Assembly (NCBI GenBank): GCA_017139535.1
Contig: WOUO01000005.1
Coordinates: 186,001 to 250,000 of the forward strand
DNA: 64,000 nucleotides
Direction: 5' to 3'
Origin: Trichocladium uniseriatum
Lineage: Eukaryota; Ascomycota; Sordariomycetes; Sordariales; Chaetomiaceae
A model generated the notes under the pieces. The model saw only the letters and a list, made by a program, of their open reading frames with translations, was not told the DNA's origin and searched no databases. Below are positions 1 through 11,405 of this stretch, in pieces. Positions within the stretch are counted from its first letter, which is position 1, and every line of letters begins with the position of its first letter. The position numbers were made by a program, and so were the translations under genes.

Positions 1-1129
1 ATCCGCCGGCGTTCTCATCTGCCAGAACCTGGCTCGGTGATCTCGTTTCGGGGACGATGTGCGCGACCGGCGCGCCCGCGATCCCGTCCCGGACAAGGTG
101 AAACGACACCAAGTCCAGTTGCTTGTCGACCGAGCGCTTCCAGCTATACCGGTGGCCCCACCACTCGAACTCGTAGCGCTTGTTTCCCTTTCCACCACAG
201 CGGTTGACATCGACGCGGGCATAGTTGCTGAACTCGAGCTTGATGGTGTTGGTCGGCAGCGGCCGCTTAGCCCTGGCCCTCAGACGGCTGTCGAGCGACA
301 GGCGAGAGGAGTTCCCAAGGGGGAACTCATCATCGCCATCGCACGTCGAGTAGCCCGTACTAGGCCGGCCGGGTGCCGTCATGGTTGATTTGGCGCGGCG
401 CAGAGCCGGCTTTCCACCACCCAACGACCTAATGGCAGTCGACATGGACCGCTTCAGCGTCGGGCGCTCATCGGTCGGCTTGAGCTCGGTAAACTTTCGC
501 TTCGAGTTGCAGACTTCACGACCCGAGTCGCGGGAATACCGCCGTAGTGAAAACTCGCGCTTTGCGAGGTCGTGCATGCGCAAGTGGAATAGCTGGATCG
601 CAGTCCTCCTCCGGCCCGTCACAACCGTATCGATACGCAGGTTCATGTTTCCGTCGGAAGTGAACTCGTCGTGCCGGATGGTGAGGCGGTTGAGCGAGGG
701 AAAGAGCTTGGCGAAGTCCTGAGGTGTCGATGCGCGGATATTGGGCTCGATGACATCGCGGCGGTAGACGGGCAGGGGTGGGATAGCACCGTTATCGTCG
801 TCCAGCATCTCATCGAAGTCCGTGGCGTCCAGATCCTCGCACGAAGCTGTCGTGGAGGCGTAGGTGTCGACCGACGAGCGCGGGTAGAGCGAAGTGGCGG
901 GGCTGACATCTTCACGGGGGTCGTAAGTGTACTTGTAGGCACTGGCTGATGTTTGGCTGCTTGCTGATGACGGCGAGGCCTTGAGATCTGAAGGTCGTGG
1001 GGAAGAGTAGAGCGAGGTGGGGGTGGTAGATTGCGAGGCGTAAGAGTCGTTACTCCTCCGGCTGCGAGACTCGTGGCTGGAGGAGGAGTGACTTGAGGGT
1101 TGTCTCCTGGGGTAGTATGGAGGAGGCAT
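1..1129 (-). CDS. Conserved fungal protein of unknown function, 3' part beyond the window
   Basis: An open frame starts with ATG at 1127-1129 (minus strand) and runs to the left edge without a stop, giving 376 visible codons; the C-terminus lies outside. The first ~95 residues are Ser/Thr/Tyr-rich low complexity beginning MPPPYYPRRQPSSHSSSSHE. An Asp/Glu-rich stretch (around TDFDEMLDDDNG) follows. From about residue 146 the sequence looks folded, with the segment NRLTIRHDEFTSDGNMNLR, then VVTGRRRTAIQLFHLRMHDL and a basic LKRSMSTAIRSLGGGKPALR segment. The last visible part (KLEFSNYARVDVNR, YEFEWWGHRYSWKRSV) looks like a beta-rich module. I do not recognise a named domain. The long continuous frame, codon-biased third positions and abrupt change from disordered to ordered composition support a real gene. 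No intron is needed in the visible part. Confidence 0.8.
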   Translation of the reverse strand, partial: MPPPYYPRRQPSSHSSSSHESRSRRSNDSYASQSTTPTSLYSSPRPSDLKASPSSASSQTSASAYKYTYDPREDVSPATSLYPRSSVDTYASTTASCEDLDATDFDEMLDDDNGAIPPLPVYRRDVIEPNIRASTPQDFAKLFPSLNRLTIRHDEFTSDGNMNLRIDTVVTGRRRTAIQLFHLRMHDLAKREFSLRRYSRDSGREVCNSKRKFTELKPTDERPTLKRSMSTAIRSLGGGKPALRRAKSTMTAPGRPSTGYSTCDGDDEFPLGNSSRLSLDSRLRARAKRPLPTNTIKLEFSNYARVDVNRCGGKGNKRYEFEWWGHRYSWKRSVDKQLDLVSFHLVRDGIAGAPVAHIVPETRSPSQVLADENAGG

Positions 1130-4100
1130 CTTGTCGAATGTTCCGAAGTGCCTTCGGTTGTGTGTGATGGGGTGTTGTAAGTGAAGTTGTGTGAACAGTT
1201 GCTGCAACAAGGAGGAGGGGTCCCGATCGATGAGGGATGTGGGGGGTTCCGATGGTTTATAGATGGAGTGCCAAGCCGCGTCGATGTTGGCAAGAGTGAC
1301 AGCTTGACAAGCTTGACAGAGTTAAAACAGCATTTGGGGGATTGGCGACTACGAGTGGCTCCGGCTCTGCGTGCCGGGAACTGATGGGTCTGCCGGAGTG
1401 CAGGGCGGCTGCGTTGTCGAGGCAGCAGATGTTCAGGCTGGGTCGGGCATTAAACGCGGGGAGCTCGCTGGCGTCTTGCGTTGCGACAAGTGAGCATGCC
1501 CTGGTGGGTGAACAGGTGGGATGCAGTGGCAGGGTGATGGCGGGTAACGGAAGCGTTGAGCGACCGGGATGTGTGAGTTCTCTGAGTGGAGCTGGGAGTT
1601 GGGAGCTGCAGGGACTTGGGCGCTGGAAATTTTGGGAGTCGTCTCGTGTCTCGTGTCTAGTGTCTCGTCTTGTGTTTTGGTGTCGTGGTGGCTGTTGGCT
1701 GGCAATTGACAGGTCATGCACAGGTAGATGGGCAAGACGAAAAGCTCGAGGAAAAGAGAGCAAATATTTGTCCCCCTCGGGAATGAGATGCCAAACCTGA
1801 CCTGGACACAAATACCGTGACATAGGTACAAGACGTCACGGACCTGGCCGCTTCCCTCCCCCACGGCAATCGCTGTTTCGGTCAAGGTGGGGCAACGTGA
1901 AGAGACGGAGGGGGGTGTTCAACGACGAACCAGCCATTCAGCTTTTTTTCGTTGACAGTGCGATTTTCCGAGTCTGCCCGACGGCAGCCATTGGCTGAAA
2001 ATTCGGGCCAAAGGAGCGCCGCTGTGATTGGCCAAGACGCTCACAGCCTCGACCGATTGGGAAGTCGCGAGCTCTGGAGGGTGTTGTCCAGTCACGCTCA
2101 CCTGCCACAGGTCACTCCACGTTGGATCGCGCAGGAAAATGGCGTGGGGGCAAGCCGGAAAGACATCCAAGAGCGGGTAGGAACTTCACCCGTTGCCACA
2201 CTGGCACTTGCAGCGTGAGAGTGAGACCACTAGAACATCATCGTCAGACGAAGAGCAAGAGCAACCTCGGGCCGTCCGACAGAACCTGGAAGGCGCAGGC
2301 AACCCGAACTGAATGACAAAATTCAGACTCTGCTGGCTGACTCACCCATCCAAATCGCTCATCCATGGATTTCTGCTGCGAAGCGAGTTGCAGAACAGTC
2401 TCGTCTTTTCTCTCAACACCTGACGGCGAAGGCGACGGCGATGACGATGGCGATGGCGATGCGGTGCGATGCGATGGCGACTTGGCTCGATGACTGCCAA
2501 CTCGCTATCTTATTGTTAGTACGTACACAACTCTGACAGAACTCGGCTGCAGCCAGTCCTTCTTCGGGGCCTTCGAATGCCGCGGGCAGCGCTGCTACCA
2601 TCAGTATCTCCCCCCCGACGTCGAAAATTGTGGGCGCTGTCGACTGTACAAAATGCACTAGGGCTGCTAGCACTTCCAAAAGACAAGAAGTGCTCTTCCT
2701 CGGCCACGAGGCCCGGAATGCAGCCTCTCAGCGGTTAAACCCTGCCGACAGCTGTACGTGTCATTCCAGTCAGCCGCGGAGGACACCGAAAGCGCTGTTT
2801 CGAGATGGCCCCAGGCATCCCCAAGACCTGCGTCGATGCCCAGGTGCCCAACTCTCCCATGAGCCATGCCCCAGCCACAAGGCTCGAAAACTGAGGCTGC
2901 CCACGCCGAGCAAGCTCATTGGCTGTGAAATCGCGGGGAAGTGGCTCTGACAGGGGCAGACACGCGCCTCGCAACTTTCCACGATCCAGCTCTGTCCAAT
3001 CGACGAGATGGGCATCGTGCCCTCAACACCAAACACCACCACCGTCAACAGCCGACTTCGGACAACCTGAGAACCCGAAGCAGGCCAAAATGAAAAGGGC
3101 GTTAGAGAGACGATGCGAAATGCCGCCGGCGCAAATTTCCTTTCGCGTCCAAGAATTCCCTGGCTGTGGCAGGTGAGCCAGTGGCCAAGCCATTCCTCCA
3201 GGATCCCAATCGAAAGTGCGCACGAAGCCCAAAGTTCGACTTGACCGTTGGCCCTTGGCGGAGTCGTGCCATGTCCGCATCTGGGAGACTTGTTGTTCGC
3301 TCCTGCATCCAGTCTGCACCTCCAGGGGCCATCTCCTTTGGGGCCAAGTCATGTTGGCTTGTGTGTCAAGCGTTCATTCGCTGATAAGTCGGGCCACCAT
3401 CTCATCCCAGGACATTCTCCACGTGTCCAACCACTCCCGCCATTCGCTCCCGTTTCTGACTTGGGCTTCACGAGCTGTCGAATCCGCGCATCCCTCGGTT
3501 TTGCGAAGCCGCGTGCGGACCTGCCTTGGACCTCGGGGCAGGCAGATGGATCGGGGCTTCGAGATGTCCGGAGCATCCTCGGTGGTTGACTCAGAATCCA
3601 ACCTGACCTCCCTTGTACTCTCGGTCAACATGTCGCCAAAGTCGATTCCCACCGCCAATGCTCAGGCGACCTTGTCGTTCACAGCAGCTCCTACCCTGCC
3701 GATCGTCCGGGTCAGATGTCTGTAACTCGGACGTCCTCAATGATAACGGAACCAGTTCACGGGACTTCATGGCCTGGCCCCATCTCGACCTCGAGCGTCA
3801 AGGCTTGGCATGTGTCTCGATGCACCTGACAAAGCACTCGCGACCCTTCTGTCTGATGAGAAGAGATGAGCGACCGATGCGGTATATTTTCCTCCTCGAT
3901 GACCAGTCCGGCTTTCTCCTTTTAGTAATTCCACCAAACTCCCACCCCTTTCCATGCACCTCTGGCCCAGTTTGGGATTGGAAAAGTTTTGAGCAACCTA
4001 TCACAAACGATGCACCCCTCGATATGGGGCTGACCAACCTGTCATAGGCAGGGCAGGGTCAAAACCGTCAACGCCTTCGACGACCCTCCTCGGACGATGG

Positions 4101-6751
4101 GCTACCGAATCTTTCCCCAGGTCAGCCGGGATTTCAAACTACAACGTCTTCTCTCCCCTTCACCTGTCTTCGCCAACGCCCTTGAGCGGATAGATATGGA
4201 CGCTTCCCCGTCCTTCATTCTGTGATACCTATTGTGAACAAACCAGATCGCTTGTCAAGCGCGCAAATAAAGTCGATTGGATACCAGCGTCCCCTTGGCA
4301 ACGGCAGCAACCGTTTCCCATCAGGTCGCTGTGGTGGTTACCACCGGTTAGTGGTTCTTGATTTGCAGGTTGCCGACATCGCCCCCGTCTCAACTACCAC
4401 ATAACCCCCAATTTTGCCCTTTTTGCAAGGCACGCCGGGATGGGATATGCATGACATCAAGACTACTCACGCCTCACTGGCCCCTTGCTTCGTATGTTGG
4501 CTGCGTCGTCTGTTCTAGGCCGTCATATCGCCTGTTTCACTGAGCATTGACCGTTGCACCCGCCGCCGTTTGTCGGGCGACAAGGTCGATCGCTGCATGC
4601 GCTACTTCTTTCATTGGACTCGGGGTTCTCGTCGGACGGGCGGTGCCGAGGCACGATTGGTGTTGAAATATTGCAGGGCTGGTGTGGGGGACTCGATTTC
4701 TGGCTCCTCGCTGCTCCTATTTTCGCAGTTGGCGATGAGGTCTAGCCGGTGACTTGTGTAAGATTGGATGAAGAGCTGCCTTTCGCGGTATTTGTCTGAG
4801 ATGGGTGTGATTTGGCTGCCGGAACTGCATGAGATGTTAGAGGTCGAGACCCTTGCCGGGGACGAAGAGGATGCGAGGAGCTTTGAGAGTCCCGCGGTCC
4901 GCGAGAAGTTACTAAAGGTTATCCACCACGGTGCTGGATCATCCCGTTTTTTTTCTTGTTGTCGTATGATCGAAGTCCCCTTGATCCTGGAAAAAGGGGC
5001 CCTCGGAGTTTTGGCGATAGGTTCACGAGCAGGTCCAGCAAGTTCGACGACGGTGAGGGTGTTCGTCAGCCCGCCGGGGCGTTGTTTCGCCCCCATCATC
5101 CGGCCCAGTTCGCCTTTTTACTTACCAATCGCCGCATGGGACGTAACACAGCGTCGAGGCAGTCAGATTCTGACCAACATACATGTTGTTGTTCTCGTTA
5201 GCAGAACGGTTACACGGCGGCCCGTGGGGTGCTTGCCGCAGTGTAGCCAGCAGGAGCAGCATTCCCAAACATGGATGGACCTAGAAAAGGCGAGGAAAGA
5301 AACGCAATCTTCTTCGGTTACACATAAACTAGACGGTGACCAACAATGGCCCCCAACCCCTCCCGGTTGTCTGCTATCCTACCCGCCGTGTTACTAGCCC
5401 ACATCCCCGCAATGAGTCACGACCTGGCCACGATCGGGGCCGCATCTCCAGCTCCATCTGCGCTGCTTGTGCTCCGTGGGTGTCTTAGAGGATGGCCGGT
5501 ACCGCAGAGACAAGGACTGCGTAATCTGTGTATCCAAGGACGCGGGATGCGGGTGGGGTGGACGGGAAAGTGCAGTATCATAGCCACGGGTATGTTTTGC
5601 GACGGATATCTGTCAGGGTGGGTTTTGTTGTTCATAGTCGGATTACTTGATCTTTTATTCCATGGTACATATACACGAGAGAGATCTATTTGAACAGCAA
5701 AACGGACTTCTGTAGCGTTATGGCGTCTACCAAGGTATAGCCGCTCTTAAGATGGGGTTAGCTAAGGCAGGCAGTATGCAATCTACGGGATATGTACACA
5801 CCTCCTGCACTTGTGTCGTTGCCAATAGTCAACCCACTGTCGGTGCTCGGCCCGATATCTGTTAGAAGTCCGGCTGTGCAAAGTCCGGGGCTGGGTCTCT
5901 CCACAGAGATGCTCTTGGTTGGACATGGGAGGCTGGAGTGAGATACCAGTTTGTACTAGGCTTTGACGACTTGACTTGGGAGTGTCACGACCCAAAGACA
6001 AACCAAGGGGGAGTAGCTAGGGTAAACTTACTGACGGATTGTTATGTAATAACTTCAATATGATGCCTTGGAAGGTCTTAAACGTCGGTCCGTCAGGGGC
6101 TACTCAGGGGTGAAGGCACTTATTGTTTATCTGGTAAACAAGCATGAATCAGCTAAAACAGCCCAATCTCTGCCGTCTAGTTCATTTAGAAAAGGTAAAT
6201 TGACAGCCAGTTCAGGGGCAGGACGGTAACAGTAACGGGATACAAAGGAGCGCCCCTTGAGATGCCTGAACCACGACAACCGAGGCAAATCAGCCAAGCA
6301 GCAACTTACACTCTACCCGGAGATATGGACCGAGACGGTACAGCCTTCCGTTAAATAGATCCAAAAGGTAGGCTGTGTCCATCTGGTAGGGGGCTCATCT
6401 GGACACCCAAGACCAATGCCACCTGTTCGACAAGAGTACATAGCAAGTAAGGAACAAACTAAGAAGCAGCGTATAATCTGTAGAGTGTGGCGTATGACAA
6501 AAACTAGTAACTACTGATGACACCACTGTGCTCTCCCTATGCATTGCTGATGGACCTGACTCAAACTCAACTTCAAAACCATGCCTCCCCAAGCAAACAT
6601 TATCATTCACTCACTCACTCATTCACACACCCCAACCACCACCACTAGAATCACCACCCATCGCAACCCTCACCAACACGCCCACCAAATCATCCCTTCC
6701 CAACCCACCCAACGCTCCCAACCCCCTCACCTCCAATCCAAACAGGGCCTC
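1130..6751. other. Long gene-poor intergenic region
   Basis: These 5.6 kb lie between the 5' end of the left-edge gene and the 3' end of BBC1. Frames here are short, overlap on both strands and show no recognisable protein. CCAAT-type boxes (ATTGG on the plus strand) occur near 1989 and 2026, and a CACGTG hexamer near 3420. Short degenerate repeats are visible: GTCTCGT-type units at 1640-1680 and GATGGC-type units at 2427-2480. The part from about 5690 to 6560 is more AT-rich than the rest. The most likely content is the promoter and 5' leader of the left-edge gene plus the BBC1 3' region. A weak candidate for a small secreted peptide near 5346-5600 is discussed under findings. Confidence 0.5.
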
Positions 6752-9700
6752 CTAATTCCCCGCTCCACCACTGCCGCCTTCCCAACCAATCCAGCTGCGC
6801 GGCATGACCCTCCAAATCTTGACCTCGCCGCTCCTCAAATCATCCAGCTTGAACGACTCGACCTTGACCTTCTTGCTCTCCCGGCCCTGCTCCCACGCAC
6901 GCACCTTCTTCTTGGTCCCGTCCCACTCGGCCACGACAGCCACATGATCGGGTTTCCCGACCTCGACGCTATATTTGGCATGCATAGCGCCATGCTTGCC
7001 CTGGAACTTTGCGTTCCGGATACTGACGATATCGCCGGGCCGGATCTCGTCGTTTTGCGTGGTGCTGGCGTTGGCCAGGTTGCTGTACACCAGCGCGCCA
7101 TAGGCGCGGGTTCCGACGGGAAGCAGGGCGTCCTTGAAGGGGCGGAGGAGTTCGTAGATGAGGGCGTGCGGAGTGCCGTCGCCGACGACGGTGTCCTTCT
7201 TTGCAGCGACGGCGTCGCCAATGGCGCGGCCGAAGCGCTCGTAGCTCTGCTCGAGCTGGTCCTGGCGCAGGGCGCGCGGAGGCGGCTCGTGGCGCTGCTC
7301 GAGGTGCACGTCTGACGGGTCGTGCGGGTTGAACCGGACCGTGATGATGGTCTGCGAGTAGTCCTGGAAGAGAACGTAAATGTCGCGCGTGACGATGGTC
7401 TTGCCGCCCTGGTGCGGGTCGGCCGAGCTTGACTCCTCGGATTCGGAAAAGATGTCTTTGCGTCCGTGGAATTGCGGCGGCAGGCCGTTAGGCTGCAGCC
7501 ACCAGCCCGACTGGCTGGCCAGATCGATGTCGTTAGCAACGAAGCCGGATTCCATGGACGGCCGCGTGACATCCATGGACCGCCGGATGCCAAGGCCCGC
7601 ACGTTGGATATCGACCGACTGCCGTGCTGGTGCGCGACCAGAGGGCGGCGGTGGGGGAGACCTCGGAATCTGAGGGGAACCATATGACTCATGGGTAAAG
7701 AAGTCCTCGTGCTGCCTCGGCTGAGGGGAGGTTGCCGGCATGGGGAACGACGGGATCGCTGAAGTGCCTGGTGTAAGCGAGACGTAGTTGTACGGATCGT
7801 ACTCATCGTCATGTTGGGATGCCTCCTTCGGAGGCGGAGGGGGTGGCGGGGCTGCGCGGGGCATATCCACCGATTGCCGCGCCGCCGGTGAAGGTTGGCT
7901 CGGAATTGGCGGGGGGCCGGAACGAGGTGCATCCACGGATTTCCGAGCATCCGGCGGGGGCTGGCTCGGAAGCGGAGGAGGTCCTGTTCGGGGAACATCT
8001 ACAGATTTCCGGGCATCCGGTGGAGGCTGGCTGGGAAGCGGGGGAGGGCCTGACCGCGGAGGCGATGCTATGGGGATAGGAGGTATGCCGGTAGTCGGGG
8101 ACCGCGGGGACATATGCTCTTCAAAGCTCGACTCACGCTGATGGGCCTTGAGCGCATCTTTGTGAGGAACCGAGGACGCGATATCCGTGTCGTAGTCACC
8201 CTCGTACTCAGTCACCTCCTCGTCCTCGCCACTGTCGCTTTCCCCACGTGCCGCAGGCACAGGCGGTGGCGGACGGGGGTCACCCGTCGAGACTCGGCGG
8301 AGTGGTGGTGCCGCCGAAGGCGGAGGGGGAGGCGGCCGTGTCTGGGCAGGCGGAGGCGCCGGGGCTGAGCCTGGGACAGGCGGCGGCGGCGGTCGGCTGT
8401 TACGCTTGTTCGACGCGGACTCGCGCGGGGATGTAGGAGAGGCATCCTCGACGTAGGCTGAGCGGCTTTCATGCGAGGCGCGGGGTGATGAGGGGGGCAG
8501 CGGAGGAGAGGCGACCGCCGGTGGAGGCGGCGGTGGCGCCCTGGTAGCCTGCGCTATATCACCCCTTGATGCATCAGGTTCGTCGTAGGGCCGTTCTGAG
8601 AGCTCGTCATCTGATGCTGATCCCTCGCTAGGGGATTTGACCACGGAGGCAGATGGAGGCGGCGGCGGCGGACGCGCTTCACGAGATTAACAATAATATT
8701 CCATGGTGCAGAACGATGGGCGCGATGATACTCACAGTCCGTGGGTACAGGGGGTGGAGCCGGCCTTCCACCAGGAATGGGGGGAGGGGCTCCTTGCTCG
8801 ACTGATGGCACTGCATGCAATGGTCAGCTACGGCCACTTCGCACCAGGCCTTGAGTCAACATACCAGGCGGAGCAGGTTCCTGATGCGGAGTAGTCAGGC
8901 GAGATTCATCCTCTTCGTCCTCTTCTTCCGACTCAGGCTGCTTTGGCTCTGGCGGCGGCGGCGGGCGCATCAGTCCGGGGAGAGGAACGGGCGCGGCCCG
9001 CGCAGTCGGCGACAAAGGCTCCTCGGCGGCCTCTTCAGGTCGTTTCTCCGGAGCGGCCTTTTTCTTCTTGGGCAGCATGGAGGCCGGGGCGCCAAACAGG
9101 GGCATGGCCATTCCGGGCATGCCCATGCCGCCAGCCATTCTGGCCATTCTCGCACGCAGCTCCTCCCTGCGCCGAATTTCAGGGTCGACGTCATCCTCCT
9201 CCTCCTCCTCTTCCTCTTCGTCGTCTTCTTGTTCTTGGTCATTGTCCTGCTTTGACGGAGCAGCAACCTGCCTGGCCCTGCCATCACTGTCATCCTTTTC
9301 AGTGATGTCCCCCTGATCCTCGGTTGTCTCGCCTGCTCCGGACATGTCTGCCTCGTTTCCGTCATGGGGCTCAATTCCCTTAGAGGACCTGGGCCGAGCA
9401 GGGTGCGGCACTCGCGGCGGGTGAGCCTCGTCCGTAGACGCCCTGCTCGTCTCGCCGGTATCGCGCCGCTCCACGGCTTCCCCTTCGACGGCATCTTGGC
9501 TATCCATGCGCTTCTTGGGCGGCCGCTTGGGCTTCTCCTTCTTTGCGACAGCCTCGGCATGGCGAGCGGCCGTTTCCATCTGCTGCTTCTGCAGCAGTGC
9601 CAGCCGCTCCTTGAGGCTCATGGGCTTCGGCTGGTCTTCCTCGGCCTCGCCCTCATTTGTTGACGTGGAGGGGACGAGCCCCGCTCTGCCTGCGTTCTCT

Positions 9701-10557
9701 AGGACCTCGGCCTCCTGCTCTTTTACTTCTGGGTCCTCATCTCGGCGGTAGACCTTTGCGATGGGGGCTTGCGTCGGCGGGGGGACGTAGGCATTTCTGC
9801 TAGGCGGGGGCGGGACGAAGGGCTTCTTGATGAAGCCGCCAGCGCCCGAGCTCAAGCTGCTCGGCTTGAAGGGCGCAATCGGCGGGGCCGCGGCCCTGTT
9901 GAACGCCGCGATACGGTCCTTGAATGAGCCGACAACCGGCTTCTCGGCTACGGGGGGGGCCCCAGCGCTAGGTTTGGGTAACGAGGGGGCGGGTTTAGCG
10001 GCGGGCGGTGAGCTCGCAGACGGAACCGCAGCGGGCTGTGGGGCGCGCGGCGCAGGAGCGGGGGCGGGGGAAGGAGCAAGAACTTGTGTCGGCTCGACCG
10101 GCTTCGGGGGCGGAAGCTCCGGAATGGGTTTGGGAGCTGCCAGCTCTGGGATAGGCTCCGGGGCTGGCGGGGGAGAAGAGGGGGTTTGGGGTGGCGAGGC
10201 GACTGCCACGGACTCGGGCTGCTGCTCCTCGGGTTCCGAAGCGGCTTGCTCGGGCGAATCGGGCGGCGGGGGGGCAGGAGCAGCGGCCTCAGGAACCGGA
10301 GCGGGAGCTGGAACTGGCTCGGGCTCCCTCTTGGGGCGGGCTCTCGTAGGCCGAGGCGGAGCGGCAGGCTCGTATCTCTCGACAAAGTTTCTGGGGAAGA
10401 TGCCCTCCTGCTTGTTACCGGAATCGTCGACGTACTCGCCCCCGTACCAATCGTCGTCCTCTTCTTCTGTCACGGTGATGATCTGGCCGACGGCGAAGTT
10501 GAGGTCGTCATCGTGGCCCGAGACGTAGTCATACAGGGCCTTGACCTTGAACGACAT
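6752..10557 (-). CDS. bbc1: BBC1/MTI1-type SH3 protein of the cortical actin patch
   Basis: Bbc1/Mti1 proteins bind type I myosin tails and restrain Arp2/3-driven actin assembly at endocytic sites. Three exons are inferred: 10557-8865, 8810-8736 and 8676-6752, joined at GTATGT...GCAG and GTGAGT...GAAG, giving 1230 aa in one frame. The N-terminus (residues 2-62) is a clear SH3 domain with ALYDYVSGHDDDLNF, DDDWYGGEY and GIFPRNFVERY. A Pro/Ala-rich linker follows, then a basic and acidic middle region with a run of Glu/Asp (EEEEEEEDDVD), many polyproline stretches, and tandem copies of a ~22-residue unit with SVD and GPPP(L/I)PSQP. The C-terminal ~250 residues (GWWLQPNGLPPQFHGRKDIF to the end) match the conserved AIM3/BBC1 C-terminal domain. 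The start is the ATG placed directly before the SH3 fold; an upstream in-frame ATG at 10626 adds only unconserved sequence. Confidence 0.9.
7850..8065 (-). repeat. Tandem ~66-bp coding repeat in BBC1
   Basis: Within BBC1 exon 3, about three to four copies of a 66-bp unit encode RSGPPPLPSQPPPDARKSVD-like peptides (variants SVDVPR, SVDAPR and SVDMPR). A further diverged copy with ARQSVDIQRAG lies near 7595-7640. Each unit carries a proline-rich SH3-ligand-like core. Copies differ by a few bases, so unit number may vary between strains. Confidence 0.75.
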
Positions 10558-11405
10558 GATGACGCGGCTCGAGGGTGTCGAGGCGATGTGCAAGATGTGG
10601 CGGGGCTCGGAGAGCTTCCGGGCCAAAACACCGCACAGGGCGCGGGGTGCAGGTCGGTGTTAAGACAGCGCAAACTTGCAAAAAAGACGGGTAAAGTGGC
10701 GGCGGCCTGGAGTAAACAAGGAAAGCTAAGCTAGTGTGTGGTTCAAAAGTAATTATTAAACAAGGGAGTTTGGGCGGGGAGAGAGATGGGGACGGGCCAA
10801 ATTCTCAAACAGATGATGGAGATCGGATGCGGCCAAGGGCGTTCCCTGCTTGGCTGCTTGGCTGCTTGGCCGGAACGATGGATTTGGTTGCGAGCTTGCG
10901 AGCAGTGGACAGCCGGGGACGACGGAGGGGTTGCCAGCGGGCAAAGCCGGGGCCAGGTGTCGCTCGATCACCGACGTCAGCGCATGAGGCAGTTCGCTGG
11001 CCTTTCCCACCACTGCCTGATCCTCTACGTGTGCCGTGTCGCAGTGGTGTTCTCGACTTCCCACACACTTGGCCAGGCAGCAATTCAACCGGAGCGTTCA
11101 GGAGGTGGCTTGGGCATTTGCTGATGCACCTCTGCTCTCTTGGAAGTTTGTTCGAGTGTGGAGGAACCCCTCAGCCCTTCTCTGGAGTGTTGAAGTGGAG
11201 CATGAGCGAGCGCACAGAGCTTCGACCTCTTTTTCGGCAAGTTGTGCACGGTCCACACTAGGATACTTGGAATAGGGAACGTTGGGGCTTGGAGGTTTTG
11301 GCCGTTGAACTTTGAGACAAACTGTTCTCGGCACGTCGTCAACGGAGGCCATAGCATCCTGGAATCTCGTCACCTCTGATCTTTGCCAACACCACACTGC
11401 CCACC
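10558..11405. other. Divergent intergenic region between BBC1 and RTR1
   Basis: The two genes are transcribed away from each other, so this 848-bp segment holds both promoters. It contains short TGCTTGGC repeats at about 10848-10870. I see no coding sequence and no strong recognisable operator. Confidence 0.5.

Noticed and set aside
2630..3725. Several plus-strand frames of 85-169 codons
   Set aside because: They overlap one another and minus-strand frames of similar size, with no domain, signal peptide or splice pattern.
4611..5397. Opposed 162-codon minus and 209-codon plus frames
   Set aside because: Neither shows a recognisable domain, and equal-length opposing frames are expected by chance in GC-rich DNA.
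6581..7315. 244-codon plus-strand frame across the BBC1 3' end
   Set aside because: Antisense to the conserved BBC1 C-terminal domain, with no features of its own.
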